NCBI GenBank assembly: GCA_002331385.1
Contig: DCYB01000010.1
Span: 248,001 to 312,000, forward strand
Length of the DNA stretch: 64,000 nt
Direction: 5' to 3'
Source: Comamonadaceae bacterium UBA2121
GTDB taxonomy: Bacteria > Pseudomonadota > Gammaproteobacteria > Burkholderiales > Burkholderiaceae_C
Part shown: one piece after another, positions 9,690 through 17,970 of the stretch
Layout of the letters: each line of letters opens with the position of its first letter
Numbering within the stretch: the first letter of the stretch is position 1
The notes under the pieces: generated by a model
What the model was told of the DNA's origin: nothing
The model's input: the letters and a program-made list of their open reading frames with translations, nothing else
Database searches by the model: none
Position numbers and translations under genes: made by a program

Positions 9690-10490
9690 ATGAAAACCAG
9701 ATTTGTCCTCATCAACACCAGTCATGCCGGTAACGTGGGCGCGGCGGCGCGTGCGCTCAAGACGATGGGGTTTGACGATCTGGTGTTGGTAGCACCGCGC
9801 TGGCCCAACGTGCTGCGCAAGGAGGAAACCATCCAGCGCGCCAGCGGTGCACTGGACGTGCTGGAGAACTGCCGCATCGTGGCCACGCTGGATGAGGCGC
9901 TGGAGGGCATGAGCCACCTCTGCGCCACGGCCATGACGCCGCGCGACTTCGGCCCGCCCACGCGCACGCCGCGCGAGCATTTTGCGCTGCTGATGAACGG
10001 CAGCCTGAATGCGCAAGGCGTCGGGAAGGGCGGCGCGCCCGAAGAAACGGGCGTGGCTTTCCTGTTCGGCTGCGAGCGGTTTGGCATGTCCAACGAAGAC
10101 GTCTACCGCTGCAACGTGGCGCTGTCGATTCCCACCAATCCGACATTCGGCTCGCTCAATCTTGCGTCTGCCGTGCAGGTGATTGCCTACGATTGGCGCC
10201 AGGCCCTGGGGGGCTACAACGTGACCGAAGCCACGGCGGCTGTCGAGCGCGCCGACGCCGCGCAGGTGGCGGGCATGCTGCAACATTGGGAGGAGGCGCT
10301 GGCGGAAATCGGCTTTCTCGACCCGCAAGCGCCCAAGAAGCTCATGCCGCGGCTGAACCAGCTTTTCAATCGTTCGCAACTGACCCTTGAGGAAATCCAC
10401 ATCCTTCGCGGTGTTGCCAAGGCGATGATGACGCAAAACGCTAGACTGCGCCATACCGATTCACATAAAGATAGTAGCTTTTCATGTTAG
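9690..10490 (+). CDS. trmJ: tRNA (cytidine/uridine-32 2'-O)-methyltransferase TrmJ
   Basis: 266 residues, SPOUT (knotted) methyltransferase fold. TrmJ methylates the 2'-OH of nucleotide 32 in the anticodon loop of several tRNAs using S-adenosylmethionine. Signature segments seen: NTSHAGNVGAAARALKTMG near the N-terminus and the SAM-binding knot LFGCERFGMSNED followed by IPTNPTFGSLNLASAV. A C-terminal extension of about 85 residues fits the TrmJ group. Its last seven bases overlap the start of cysE, so the two genes are translationally coupled; trmJ–cysE pairing is familiar in Burkholderiales. Confidence 0.92.
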   Translation: MKTRFVLINTSHAGNVGAAARALKTMGFDDLVLVAPRWPNVLRKEETIQRASGALDVLENCRIVATLDEALEGMSHLCATAMTPRDFGPPTRTPREHFALLMNGSLNAQGVGKGGAPEETGVAFLFGCERFGMSNEDVYRCNVALSIPTNPTFGSLNLASAVQVIAYDWRQALGGYNVTEATAAVERADAAQVAGMLQHWEEALAEIGFLDPQAPKKLMPRLNQLFNRSQLTLEEIHILRGVAKAMMTQNARLRHTDSHKDSSFSC

Positions 10491-11356
10491 ACCGCCTGCG
10501 ATCCGATATCCAGTGCATTCTTGAGCGCGACCCCGCTGCCCGCAGCACCTGGGAAGTGATCACCTGTTATCCGGGCCTGCACGCCGTCTGGCTGCACCGC
10601 CCCGCGCACTGGTGCTGGACGCACGGATTCAAATGGCTGGGCCGCTACATCTCGCACACCGGGCGTTGGCTCACAGGTATTGAAATCCATCCCGGCGCAA
10701 AAATCGGGAATCGCGTTTTCTTCGATCACGCCATGGGAGTGGTGGTGGGCGAGACCGCCGAGATCGGCGACGGCTGCACTATCTACCAGGGCGTCACGCT
10801 GGGCGGCACGTCGCTGTACAAGGGCACCAAGCGCCACCCGACGCTGGGCAAGGACGTGGTGGTGAGTGCGGGCGCGAAAGTGCTTGGCGGTTTTGAAGTG
10901 GGTGATGGCGCAAAGATCGGCAGTAACGCCGTGGTCATCAAACCCGTTCCGGCGGGCGCGACCGCTGTGGGCATTCCTGCCCGCATCATTCCGTCCAAGG
11001 CGGGCGAAAGTGCCGACGTGACCGAGGCGTCTGTCGCCACGCCAGCCGCGGCTGCCGCAGCGCCTGCACCTTCCGGCATGAAGGCGGGGGCAGGGGCTCC
11101 CGAGCCATGCGCTGATGCGCCTGCGCCATTCTCTGCTTACGGCCTCACATCGCAACAGGACGACCCGCTGATGCAGGCTATGCGCAGCCTGATCGAACAC
11201 ACGGCGACGCAAGAGCGCCAGATCGCCATGCTCTGGCAGAGCATCGAAAAGCTCAGCGCCGCGGCGCCCAGGGATGTGGGTGACTGCGTTCCGGGCGACG
11301 CCGCACGGCGCGAGAAGTTCGAAGCCGACAAGCTCAACGACCTCGTCGGCAAGTAA
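10484..11356 (+). CDS. cysE: Serine O-acetyltransferase
   Basis: 290 residues. CysE acetylates L-serine from acetyl-CoA, the first step of cysteine synthesis. Seen: the helical N-terminal part (MLDRLRSDIQCILERDPAA) and the left-handed beta-helix of hexapeptide repeats, with EIHPGAKIGNRVF, DHAMGVVVGETAEIGD and TLGGTSLYKGTKRHPTLG. After the catalytic part there is an Ala/Pro-rich stretch and a helical tail (TATQERQIAMLWQSIEKL), about 115 residues past the last hexapeptide repeats. This makes the protein longer than the short epsilonproteobacterial/plant-like core. The C-terminal tail of CysE often binds cysteine synthase. The start overlaps the trmJ stop. Confidence 0.93.
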   Translation: MLDRLRSDIQCILERDPAARSTWEVITCYPGLHAVWLHRPAHWCWTHGFKWLGRYISHTGRWLTGIEIHPGAKIGNRVFFDHAMGVVVGETAEIGDGCTIYQGVTLGGTSLYKGTKRHPTLGKDVVVSAGAKVLGGFEVGDGAKIGSNAVVIKPVPAGATAVGIPARIIPSKAGESADVTEASVATPAAAAAAPAPSGMKAGAGAPEPCADAPAPFSAYGLTSQQDDPLMQAMRSLIEHTATQERQIAMLWQSIEKLSAAAPRDVGDCVPGDAARREKFEADKLNDLVGK

Positions 11357-11532
11357 GCCGCGAAGCAACCTGCGCTGCTTTTGCAGCGTCATGGCGCCAG
11401 TCACGAAGGTGGCAGGCGCAATCGTGCCTGCGCGTGTAAATTCTGCCGCTGGTGCAAAGCGGCGCGCCCACGCGGTCGCGCTTTTCACTCCCTTCCATCC
11501 CACTCATGCAAACAAGCAAAGGATTTGTCGAG

Positions 11533-12201
11533 ATGAATGTCAGTCAGGCCATGAAGGAGCGTCGTTCGGTACGCGCATTTTTGCCCCGTGTTCCCAGTGC
11601 GCAGGACGTGCAGAGCCTGATTGCCGATTCCGCGCTCTCCGCCTCGGGTGGAAACCTCCAGCCCTGGAAAGTGATCGCCCTGGCGGGCGAGCCGCTGCAG
11701 CAACTCACATCCGCCGTCGCCAATGCCAAGCCCATGGATGACGACGTGGTTGCGCACATGGCCTATCCGCCCAGCCTGTGGGAGCCGTACCGCACGCGCC
11801 GTTTCAAGAATGGCGAAGATCTCTACAAGACGATTGACATCCCGCGTGATAACAAGGCGGCGCGCCTGGAGCAGATGGCGAAGAATGGCGCATTTTTTGG
11901 CGCTCCGGTGGGCGTGATCGTGCTGGTGGACGAGCGCATGGGCTACGCGCAGTGGCTGGATCTGGGCATCTACCTGCAGTCCTTCATGCTGATGGCTACC
12001 GAGCGCGGCATGGCCACTTGCCCTCAGGGCTACTGGCGTCGGTTCCGCGACACTGTAGAAAACGTGCTCGCCGTACCCCAGCCGTACCGTGTGGCCTGTG
12101 GCATCGCACTCGGTTATGAAGACACGGCAGCCCCGATCAACGAGTTGCGCGCCGATCGTGCGGAATGGGACGAATGGGCGCAACTGCGCGGGTTTGACTA
12201 A
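11533..12201 (+). CDS. Nitroreductase family protein
   Basis: 222 residues. Members use FMN to reduce nitro groups, quinones or enones with NAD(P)H. Seen: the N-terminal RRSVRAFLPRVPS motif that contacts FMN phosphate, SASGGNLQPWKVIAL, the central GAPVGVIVLVDERMG, and the C-terminal VACGIALGYEDTAAPIN. Substrate cannot be told from sequence. The start has AAGGA about ten bases upstream; starts at 11506 and 11452 lack any ribosome site and add residues without similarity. It is followed by a tandem-repeat patch and a terminator. Confidence 0.88.
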   Translation: MNVSQAMKERRSVRAFLPRVPSAQDVQSLIADSALSASGGNLQPWKVIALAGEPLQQLTSAVANAKPMDDDVVAHMAYPPSLWEPYRTRRFKNGEDLYKTIDIPRDNKAARLEQMAKNGAFFGAPVGVIVLVDERMGYAQWLDLGIYLQSFMLMATERGMATCPQGYWRRFRDTVENVLAVPQPYRVACGIALGYEDTAAPINELRADRAEWDEWAQLRGFD

Positions 12202-12238
12202 GGGGCGCAGACCGGGCTTCGGCTTCACGCCTTAACGC

Positions 12239-12283
12239 CATGCGTGTGCCATGCGCGTGCCATGCGCGTGCCATGCGCGTGCG
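12239..12283. repeat. 11-bp tandem repeat, four copies
   Basis: Four head-to-tail copies of ccatgcgcgtg, the first with a single change (ccatgcgtgtg). It lies just after the nitroreductase stop codon and before its terminator. It is too short and unspaced to be a CRISPR array. Confidence 0.8.
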
Positions 12284-12312
12284 GTGAGCGTGTACCCATC
12301 CAGAACTCCACC

Positions 12313-12335
12313 AGCGGGCTTCAGGCCCGCTTTTT
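12313..12335 (+). terminator. Rho-independent terminator after the nitroreductase gene
   Basis: A 7-bp stem (agcgggc / gcccgct) with a 5-base loop followed by a run of five T. It ends the nitroreductase transcript and insulates the sulfide operon downstream. Confidence 0.8.
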
Positions 12336-12479
12336 CATGGCGTTGCGTGTATTTGTGAGTGCTAGCGGAGAATCTGAGTAATTTGATGTGAATTGGTCGC
12401 AAATGAAGGCGAATCAATAGTTTTTCACTGTATTTGAGCTGATGTTTATCAATGGCAAAAAGTTTCCTTATGTAAAAAA

Positions 12480-12498
12480 TATTGGGTTTTGTCCAATA
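12480..12498. promoter_or_regulatory. Palindrome upstream of the SQR-like operon, possible operator
   Basis: A perfect inverted repeat TATTGG-N7-CCAATA inside the AT-rich leader, about 85 bases before the SQR-like start. Size and symmetry fit a dimeric repressor site. No regulator gene is adjacent, so the binding protein is unknown; sulfide-responsive ArsR-type repressors are one option (inference). Confidence 0.4.
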
Positions 12499-12582
12499 AC
12501 GTGTCGGTGACGGACGGTCTTGCGCGGTGCCGAGTGTGTGCATGAAGACCGGACGGAGCCGCGATTCAAGGAGATGTTCGCC

Positions 12583-13902
12583 ATGAAGATGACGTCACTG
12601 CAGCGACGCGAGTTGCTCAAGCTTGGCGGCGTGATTGCTGCGGCGTCCGCAGCCAGCGGGCCCGCCACAGCCGCGCAAGCGCCGGCTGTGCGCACCAAGG
12701 CTCGTATCGTGATTGCGGGGGCGGGAGCGGCGGGGCTGGCCGCGGCAGCGCGCTTATCGAGCGCATTGGAGGGCGCCAGCATCACGCTGGTCGATGCGCG
12801 CCGGGACCATTACTACCAACCCGGCTTCACGTTGGTGGGCGGTGGCATCAAGTCGCCGGGCTACGTGACGACGGCCACGTCCGATTACGTGCCGGCGGGC
12901 GTGGACTGGGTGCAGGAGCGGGTGGAAGAGATCGACCCCGACGCCAATAAGATCCTCACGGAATCCGGGCGCGTGCTGGCCTATGACTTCCTGATCGTGG
13001 CGGTGGGCCTGTCGCTGGAATACGGGCAGATCGAGGGCATGAACGTCAGCCTGATCGGCAAGCACGGCATTGGCAGCATTTATCATGGCCCTGCGGCGGC
13101 GATGGCGACGTGGGAAGCCATGTCCCACTTTGCCGACAAGGGCGGACGCGGCGTATTCCTGCGCCCGGCCACCGAGATGAAATGTGCGGGCGCGCCACTC
13201 AAATACACCTTCATCACCGAAGACCACCTCACCCGGCGCGGCAATCGCGGCAAGGCCGAGATCGTCTACAACTCCAACAATAATGCGCTGTTCAGCGTGC
13301 CCATCGTGTCCGAGAAAGTGCGCATGCTGTTTCAGGAGCGCGACATCAAGGTCAACTACGGGCGTGTGCTGCTGGCCATCGATCCGGGCAAGAAGATTGC
13401 GACGTTCAAGACGGCGGATGGGCTGGAGGAGCAGCCGTATGACTTCCTGCACGTGATCCCACCCATGCGCGCGCCCGATGCGGTGCGCAACAGCCCGCTG
13501 CCATGGAAGACGGGTGCCTGGGCTGCCGAGGGCTGGATGGAGGTCGACAAGGGCACGCTACGCCACGTGCGCTATGCCAACGTATTCGGCGTGGGCGACA
13601 TCGCGGGTGTGCCCAAGGGCAAGACAGCGGCCAGCGTGAAGTGGCAGGTGCCGGTGGCGGTGGACCATTTGGTGGCGCAGATCGAGGGCAAGACGTCGGA
13701 CTCGATTTACACGGGCTACACCTCGTGCCCGCTCATCACGCGACTGGGGCAGGCGATGCTGGTGGAGTTCGATTACCAGAACAACCTGACGCCGTCGTTC
13801 CCCGGTGTGATTGCGCCGCTGGAGGAGCTCTGGGTGAGCTGGGTGATGAAAACCATGGCGCTGAAGCCCACCTACATCAGCATGCTGCGCGGCCGCGCAT
13901 AA
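12583..13902 (+). CDS. Sulfide:quinone oxidoreductase-like flavoprotein, Tat-exported
   Basis: 439 residues. A Tat-type leader (QRRELLKLGG plus an Ala-rich hydrophobic stretch) precedes an FAD-binding Rossmann motif (VIAGAGAAGLAAAARL). Cys201 (KCAGAP) and Cys382 (SCPLIT) sit where sulfide:quinone oxidoreductases carry the redox cysteines that attack sulfide. A final FAD/quinone-side segment (GVGDIAGVPKGKTAASVKWQ) and an amphipathic C-terminus are present. SQR oxidises sulfide to sulfur or polysulfide and feeds electrons to quinone. Export by Tat is unusual for classic SQR but seen in related subgroups. AAGGAG lies nine bases before the chosen ATG. A small membrane protein and a DsrE protein follow on the same strand. 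Confidence 0.78.
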   Translation: MKMTSLQRRELLKLGGVIAAASAASGPATAAQAPAVRTKARIVIAGAGAAGLAAAARLSSALEGASITLVDARRDHYYQPGFTLVGGGIKSPGYVTTATSDYVPAGVDWVQERVEEIDPDANKILTESGRVLAYDFLIVAVGLSLEYGQIEGMNVSLIGKHGIGSIYHGPAAAMATWEAMSHFADKGGRGVFLRPATEMKCAGAPLKYTFITEDHLTRRGNRGKAEIVYNSNNNALFSVPIVSEKVRMLFQERDIKVNYGRVLLAIDPGKKIATFKTADGLEEQPYDFLHVIPPMRAPDAVRNSPLPWKTGAWAAEGWMEVDKGTLRHVRYANVFGVGDIAGVPKGKTAASVKWQVPVAVDHLVAQIEGKTSDSIYTGYTSCPLITRLGQAMLVEFDYQNNLTPSFPGVIAPLEELWVSWVMKTMALKPTYISMLRGRA

Positions 13903-13924
13903 AAATCAAAAGGAGAGATTCGTC

Positions 13925-14296
13925 ATGAAGGAACTGGACTTTTTCATGTTGCTGGCGGTGTTCCAGGAAATGCTGGGCTCGCTACTGTGGCTGTTGCTGT
14001 TCATCATCGTGGTTGGCACGGCGGCGTTTGTTGCGCTCATCGTGCGCCAGCGCGGCATCGTGGCGCGCACGCTGGTGCGCTCGCAGTTTGTGGGTTTGTT
14101 TGGTGGCTTCCTGGCGCTGGCGTTGATGGCGCTGGTGTCGTCTTCGGGGTTCACAGACGCAGGTGGCCCGGCGGACTGGATCCTCATCGTGCTGGTTTAC
14201 GTGTTGGGCGCAGTGGGCAGCACCGTCGTCATCTACACCATCGCGGGCTGGTTCAACCAGATCCGTGGCCGCTCCATTCCAGTGATGGACCCATGA
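13925..14296 (+). CDS. Small membrane protein, DUF5368-like
   Basis: 123 residues with three probable transmembrane helices (about residues 14–38, 53–72 and 84–107) and a short polar C-terminus. I believe it belongs to the DUF5368 family, a membrane family without known function, but this is from memory. It starts 22 bases after the SQR-like gene with AAAGGAGAG ahead of the ATG, so the two are co-transcribed. Context suggests a membrane anchor or quinone-side partner for the exported flavoprotein, or a sulfur-compound transporter; none of this is shown by residues. Confidence 0.7.
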   Translation: MKELDFFMLLAVFQEMLGSLLWLLLFIIVVGTAAFVALIVRQRGIVARTLVRSQFVGLFGGFLALALMALVSSSGFTDAGGPADWILIVLVYVLGAVGSTVVIYTIAGWFNQIRGRSIPVMDP

Positions 14297-14415
14297 ACCA
14301 CTGCTGACTTTACGTCAGTGTTTCGTTTCAGGGCTGTTGACTTCCTCAGTGCGTGTGACATCGTGCCGGGTTCGTCAATGGCCTTTTTTTGTGGACCCGT
14401 TCAAGGAGAGAAGAA

Positions 14416-14790
14416 ATGTTGAAACCCGCTGATTTCGTCGCCACCGTTTTCGATGGCAAGAGCAATCCCAACAAGGTCACCGTCACCTTCACCATGGCGC
14501 TGAACGCCGTGCAAAAAGGCCATAGCGCCATGGTCATGTTGATGGTGGAGGCGGTGGAGCTGGGCGTTCCCGGCGCCACCAACGCCATGGACATCGGCCA
14601 GCCGTTCGAGCCGGTCACAACGCTGCTGGAGGCGTATCTGGCCAAGGGTGGCCGCGTGGGCGTGTGCAAGTCCTGCATGCTGCACAACGGGTTGACCGCA
14701 GAGCAGATGGACCCGCGTTACGAGATCATCACCGCTCCGGACGTGATCGACTTCTTGATGCAGGCCAAGGGCTCGCTCCAGATCACCTGA
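14416..14790 (+). CDS. DsrE family sulfur-carrier-like protein
   Basis: 124 residues, DsrE/TusD fold. The sequence has the beta-alpha start KVTVTFTMALNAVQKGHSA and a Cys pair in GVCKSCMLH at the position where DsrE/TusD-type proteins carry their persulfide-forming cysteine. DsrE-family proteins accept and pass sulfane sulfur. It follows the SQR-like and DUF5368-like genes with 119 bases between, so it probably handles sulfur made by sulfide oxidation. The start is set by GGAGAGAAGAA upstream; an earlier in-frame ATG adds nine unrelated residues. Confidence 0.8.
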   Translation: MLKPADFVATVFDGKSNPNKVTVTFTMALNAVQKGHSAMVMLMVEAVELGVPGATNAMDIGQPFEPVTTLLEAYLAKGGRVGVCKSCMLHNGLTAEQMDPRYEIITAPDVIDFLMQAKGSLQIT

Positions 14791-14831
14791 AGCATGCCCC
14801 GACCTTGGGGCGCTTGCGGGTGTTGCGGGTG

Positions 14832-15470
14832 TTATGCCCGCACGCGCACGGCGGTCTTGGGACGGAAGCCTTTGCAGACGTCGTCTCTGGTTTCCAGATA
14901 CGGGCCGCCAATCAGGTCGATGCAGTAGGGAACGGCGGCAAAGATGCCGTTCACCTCCTGCGAGCCATCTTCTGCTTTGAGGCCTTCCAGCGTTTCGGCA
15001 ATCGCCTTGGGCTGGCCGGGCAGGTTGATGATCAGGCTCTGGCCGCGAATCACCGCCACCTGGCGCGACAGGATGGCCGTGGGCACGAAGGTCAGGCTGA
15101 TCTGGCGCATTTGCTCGCCAAAACCGGGCATTTCCTTGTCGGCCACGGCCAGCGTCGCTTCCGGCGTGACGTCGCGCGGAGCCGGGCCGGTGCCGCCCGT
15201 GGTGAGCACGAGCGAGCAGCCTGCATCCACCAGTTCGATGAGCGCGGCGCTGATGCCGTTCTGCTCGTCCGGAATCAACCGTTCCTCAAATGTGATCGGG
15301 TTGTGCAGCGCATGGGCGAGCCACTCCTTGAGTGCGGGCAGGCCCTTGTCCACGTACACGCCCGTGCTGGCGCGGTCGCTGATGGAGACCACGCCGATCT
15401 TGACGGGCTCGGGTGTGGCGGGCAGGGCTGGAAGTGAGGAAGCGGCGGTGGTCATCGTCATGGCAGTCAT
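14832..15470 (-). CDS. mog: Molybdopterin adenylyltransferase
   Basis: 212 residues. Mog/MoaB-type proteins adenylate molybdopterin before molybdenum insertion. Seen: KIGVVSISDRASTGVYVDKG at the start of the domain, then LTTGGTGPAPRDVTPEA, the conserved nucleotide/molybdopterin loop, and INLPGQPKAIAETLEG. The C-terminus is longer than in MoaB and ends with VPYCIDLIGGPYLET, as in Mog proteins of this group. About 20 N-terminal residues are low-complexity, and three clustered ATG codons make the exact start uncertain. It begins 16 bases after darP, so the two form an operon. Confidence 0.87.
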   Translation of the reverse strand: MTAMTMTTAASSLPALPATPEPVKIGVVSISDRASTGVYVDKGLPALKEWLAHALHNPITFEERLIPDEQNGISAALIELVDAGCSLVLTTGGTGPAPRDVTPEATLAVADKEMPGFGEQMRQISLTFVPTAILSRQVAVIRGQSLIINLPGQPKAIAETLEGLKAEDGSQEVNGIFAAVPYCIDLIGGPYLETRDDVCKGFRPKTAVRVRA

Positions 15471-15486
15471 GGGCGTGGCGGGCGGA

Positions 15487-16143
15487 TCACGCGTCTTCTT
15501 CGCGTGACTGGGCGTTGGCTTCGGTCTTGGCGTCTTCCAGTTGTTCGCGCACGAGCTGGAACAACTCGCGATAGGCGCGGCCCTTGCGCGGCGCAAGGCC
15601 TTGGGATTCGGCGGCCTTGTCCTCGGCGGGCGCGTCCTTGCGTGCCTGGCGGATCAGCGCGCGGATCTGCTGGATGTCGGTGCGCGGGAACTGGTCGAGC
15701 CAGATGGCGAGCGATTCTTCGTGCGCGATCAGGCGATCGCGCCATTGCTCGGCCAGATGCAGTTGCAGCTTTTCTTCGGCGGAGCCATTGCGTTGCTCGT
15801 CCAGCGCGGCGCGCACTGCGGCGATCTCTTCATCTTCCAGCTTGCGCATGAGTTTGCCGATGAATTGCATCTGGCGGCGCTTGCCCTCGAAGTTGGTGAT
15901 GCGCTTGGCCTCGGCAATCGCTTCCTGCAGCTTTTCGGGCAGATCGAGTCGGGCGAACAGGTCGCCGCGCAGCGTGAGCAGGTCGGCGCCGAGATCTTGC
16001 AACTCGTCCATCTCGCGCTTGAGTTCGGTCTTGGTGGAACCTTCGGTTCCCTTGAGTTCGGCCTTCAATTGCAGGTCCAGTTCGCTGCCTTCAGCAACGA
16101 AATGACCGCGCACAAAATAGCCTTTTTTGGGTTTGCGTGACAT
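15487..16143 (-). CDS. darP: Dual-action ribosomal maturation protein DarP (YjgA)
   Basis: 218 residues, highly charged and helical with no membrane segment. DarP associates with pre-50S particles and promotes late 50S assembly. The family is recognised by KTELKREMDELQDLGADLL, AIAEAKRITNFEGKRRQ, QFIGKLMRKLEDEE and FPRTDIQQIRALIRQA. The start is the Met of MSRKPKKGYF; an upstream extension would overlap the pmbA promoter region. It is divergent from pmbA, a neighbour pairing also known in other proteobacteria. The last 25 residues are acidic and variable. Confidence 0.92.
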   Translation of the reverse strand: MSRKPKKGYFVRGHFVAEGSELDLQLKAELKGTEGSTKTELKREMDELQDLGADLLTLRGDLFARLDLPEKLQEAIAEAKRITNFEGKRRQMQFIGKLMRKLEDEEIAAVRAALDEQRNGSAEEKLQLHLAEQWRDRLIAHEESLAIWLDQFPRTDIQQIRALIRQARKDAPAEDKAAESQGLAPRKGRAYRELFQLVREQLEDAKTEANAQSREEDA

Positions 16144-16222
16144 GACTGTATGAAATGTGGGGGCCAGCCATTCGGTGACTGCCGAATAGGGGCTCAATGT
16201 GGCAAGTATCATAGCCGCCCAT

Positions 16223-17644
16223 ATGAAAAAATCCCGGTCCAACGTCCCTGATACGAAGATTGCTGCTCCGGCACAGCCAGAGCGCGGCTTCAGCTATACC
16301 CGCGAATTCTTTGCCGATCTGGTCGATCAGGCACTTGCGCACGCGAAAAAACTCGGTGCCACCGATGCGGGGGCCGATGCCTCCGAAGCCTGCGGCCTGA
16401 GCGTCAACGTGCGCAAGGGCGAGCTGGAAACGGTGGAGCGCAACCGCGACAAGTCGCTGGGCGTCACCGTATACCTCGGCCATCGCCGTGGCAATGCCAG
16501 TACGTCGGACTTCTCTCCCGCCGCCGTACAGCGCACTGTGCAGGCGGCCTACGACATCGCCCGCTTCACGGCGGAAGACCCCGTGGCCGGCCTGCCGGAC
16601 GCCGAAGACATCGCGCCTGAGGCCACACATCGCGATCTGGACCTGTTCCATCCCTGGAGCGTGACCAGCGAAGAGGCCGCGCGCCTGGCGCTGGAGTGCG
16701 AAGCGGCGGCCCTCGCGACCAGCAAGCGCATCACGAACAGCGAAGGCGCGGGCGTGTCGGCGCAGCAAAGCCATTTCTTCAGCGCCCACACGCGCGGTTT
16801 CCGGGGTGGCTACGCCAGCTCGCGCCACAGCATTTCGGTTGCGCCGATTGCGTCATTGCCGGGCCGCAACGGCGAGATGCAGCGCGACGCATGGTATTGC
16901 TCCATGCGCAATGCGGGTGATCTGGCATCGCCCGCGGCGGTGGGCCGGTATGCCGCAGAGCGCGCCCTGAGCCGACTGGGCAGCCGCCGCATTCCGACGA
17001 CGGAATGCCCGGTGCTGTTCGAGTCGCCGCTCGCGGCTGGTCTGCTGGGCGGTTTTGTGCAGGCGGTGAGCGGCGGCGCGCTGTATCGCCGCAGCACCTT
17101 CCTGCTCGACGCGCTGGGCAAGGACATTTTCCCCAAGCACATCGACATCGACGAAGACCCGTTCATCCCCGGTGGCAAGGGCAGCTCGCCGTTCGACGAA
17201 GAGGGCGTGCGCGTGCAAGCACGCAAAGTGGTGGATGCCGGGCGCGTGGAGGGCTATTTCCTGTCCAGCTACTCGGCGCGCAAGCTGGGCATGAAGACGA
17301 CCGGCAACGCCGGCGGCTCGCACAACCTCACGCTGACCTCGCGTCTCACGCGAGCCGGCGACGATCTGGATGCCATGTTGAAAAAGCTGGGCACCGGCCT
17401 GTTCGTCATCGAACTGATGGGGCAGGGCGTGAACTACGTGACGGGTGACTATTCGCGCGGCGCCAGCGGCTTCTGGGTGGAGAACGGCAAGATCGCGTTC
17501 CCGGTGCAGGAAATCACCATCGCGGGCAATTTGCGCGACATGTTCGCGGGAATCGAGGCGATTGGCGCGGATGCGTACAACTATGGGGCCAAGACCGTGG
17601 GCTCCGTGCTCATCAATCGCATGAAGATTGCAGGCGGAAACTGA
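16223..17644 (+). CDS. pmbA: Metalloprotease PmbA (TldE)
   Basis: 473 residues. PmbA/TldE pairs with TldD to form a heterodimeric zinc protease that matures ribosomally made peptides and degrades other substrates; PmbA lacks the HExxxH site, which belongs to TldD. Seen: N-terminal barrel start GLSVNVRKGELETVE, the central RITNSEGAG and HTRGFRGGYASS, and the C-terminal NAGGSHNLTLT and GASGFWVENGKIAFPVQEITIAG. tldD is not in the window. The start at 16223 removes eight residues that overlap the divergent control region. Ends in a strong terminator. Confidence 0.93.
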   Translation: MKKSRSNVPDTKIAAPAQPERGFSYTREFFADLVDQALAHAKKLGATDAGADASEACGLSVNVRKGELETVERNRDKSLGVTVYLGHRRGNASTSDFSPAAVQRTVQAAYDIARFTAEDPVAGLPDAEDIAPEATHRDLDLFHPWSVTSEEAARLALECEAAALATSKRITNSEGAGVSAQQSHFFSAHTRGFRGGYASSRHSISVAPIASLPGRNGEMQRDAWYCSMRNAGDLASPAAVGRYAAERALSRLGSRRIPTTECPVLFESPLAAGLLGGFVQAVSGGALYRRSTFLLDALGKDIFPKHIDIDEDPFIPGGKGSSPFDEEGVRVQARKVVDAGRVEGYFLSSYSARKLGMKTTGNAGGSHNLTLTSRLTRAGDDLDAMLKKLGTGLFVIELMGQGVNYVTGDYSRGASGFWVENGKIAFPVQEITIAGNLRDMFAGIEAIGADAYNYGAKTVGSVLINRMKIAGGN

Positions 17645-17970
17645 CGGACCGCCGGGCATCGTTGACCGCTTGAATGCCGCGAACGCTTCACAAAGCGTTC
17701 GCGGCATTTTTGTTGGGCGGGTCCGAAGCGGTTGCAACGGCTACACCATTAACAAGCCAGCGGAACAGTAGTAATACAAAAATCGGTGGATTGGTTGTCG
17801 CAAGGCAACGAGCGATTCTTGAAACTGTGCTTTCGCTCGGGTGGAAGGACGTAAGCAAGGCAGTTAAATAAGTAAATACGCATGTTTTAGTCTTGATCCG
17901 TGTTATCCCTGTGCGTAGGTTGGATGTTGCTTCTTAGAGTAACAAGACCTAACTAGAAGGGGACCACACG
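17645..17970. other. Intergenic region between pmbA and the fccAB operon
   Basis: 325 bases. The first 65 hold the pmbA terminator. The rest should contain the fccAB promoter; it is AT-richer than its surroundings but I found no convincing -35/-10 pair or palindrome. A 65-codon frame inside it overlaps the terminator and looks spurious. Confidence 0.6.
17673..17712 (+). terminator. Strong rho-independent terminator of pmbA
   Basis: A perfect 16-bp stem (aatgccgcgaacgctt and its complement) with a 4-base loop, followed by TTTTG. Confidence 0.9.

Larger units (their letters stand above)
12202..12582. other. Intergenic region upstream of the SQR-like operon
   Basis: 380 bases without a gene. 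It holds, in order, a short tandem repeat, a rho-independent terminator for the nitroreductase gene, and then about 150 bases of unusually AT-rich DNA with a palindrome before the SQR-like gene. The first three are listed separately. Confidence 0.7.

Noticed and set aside
12239..12283. Possible CRISPR array
   Set aside because: Repeat units of 11 bases without spacers; no cas genes anywhere in the window.
17674..17871. 65-codon plus-strand frame between pmbA and fccA
   Set aside because: Its first codons are the pmbA terminator stem, there is no ribosome site and no similarity.
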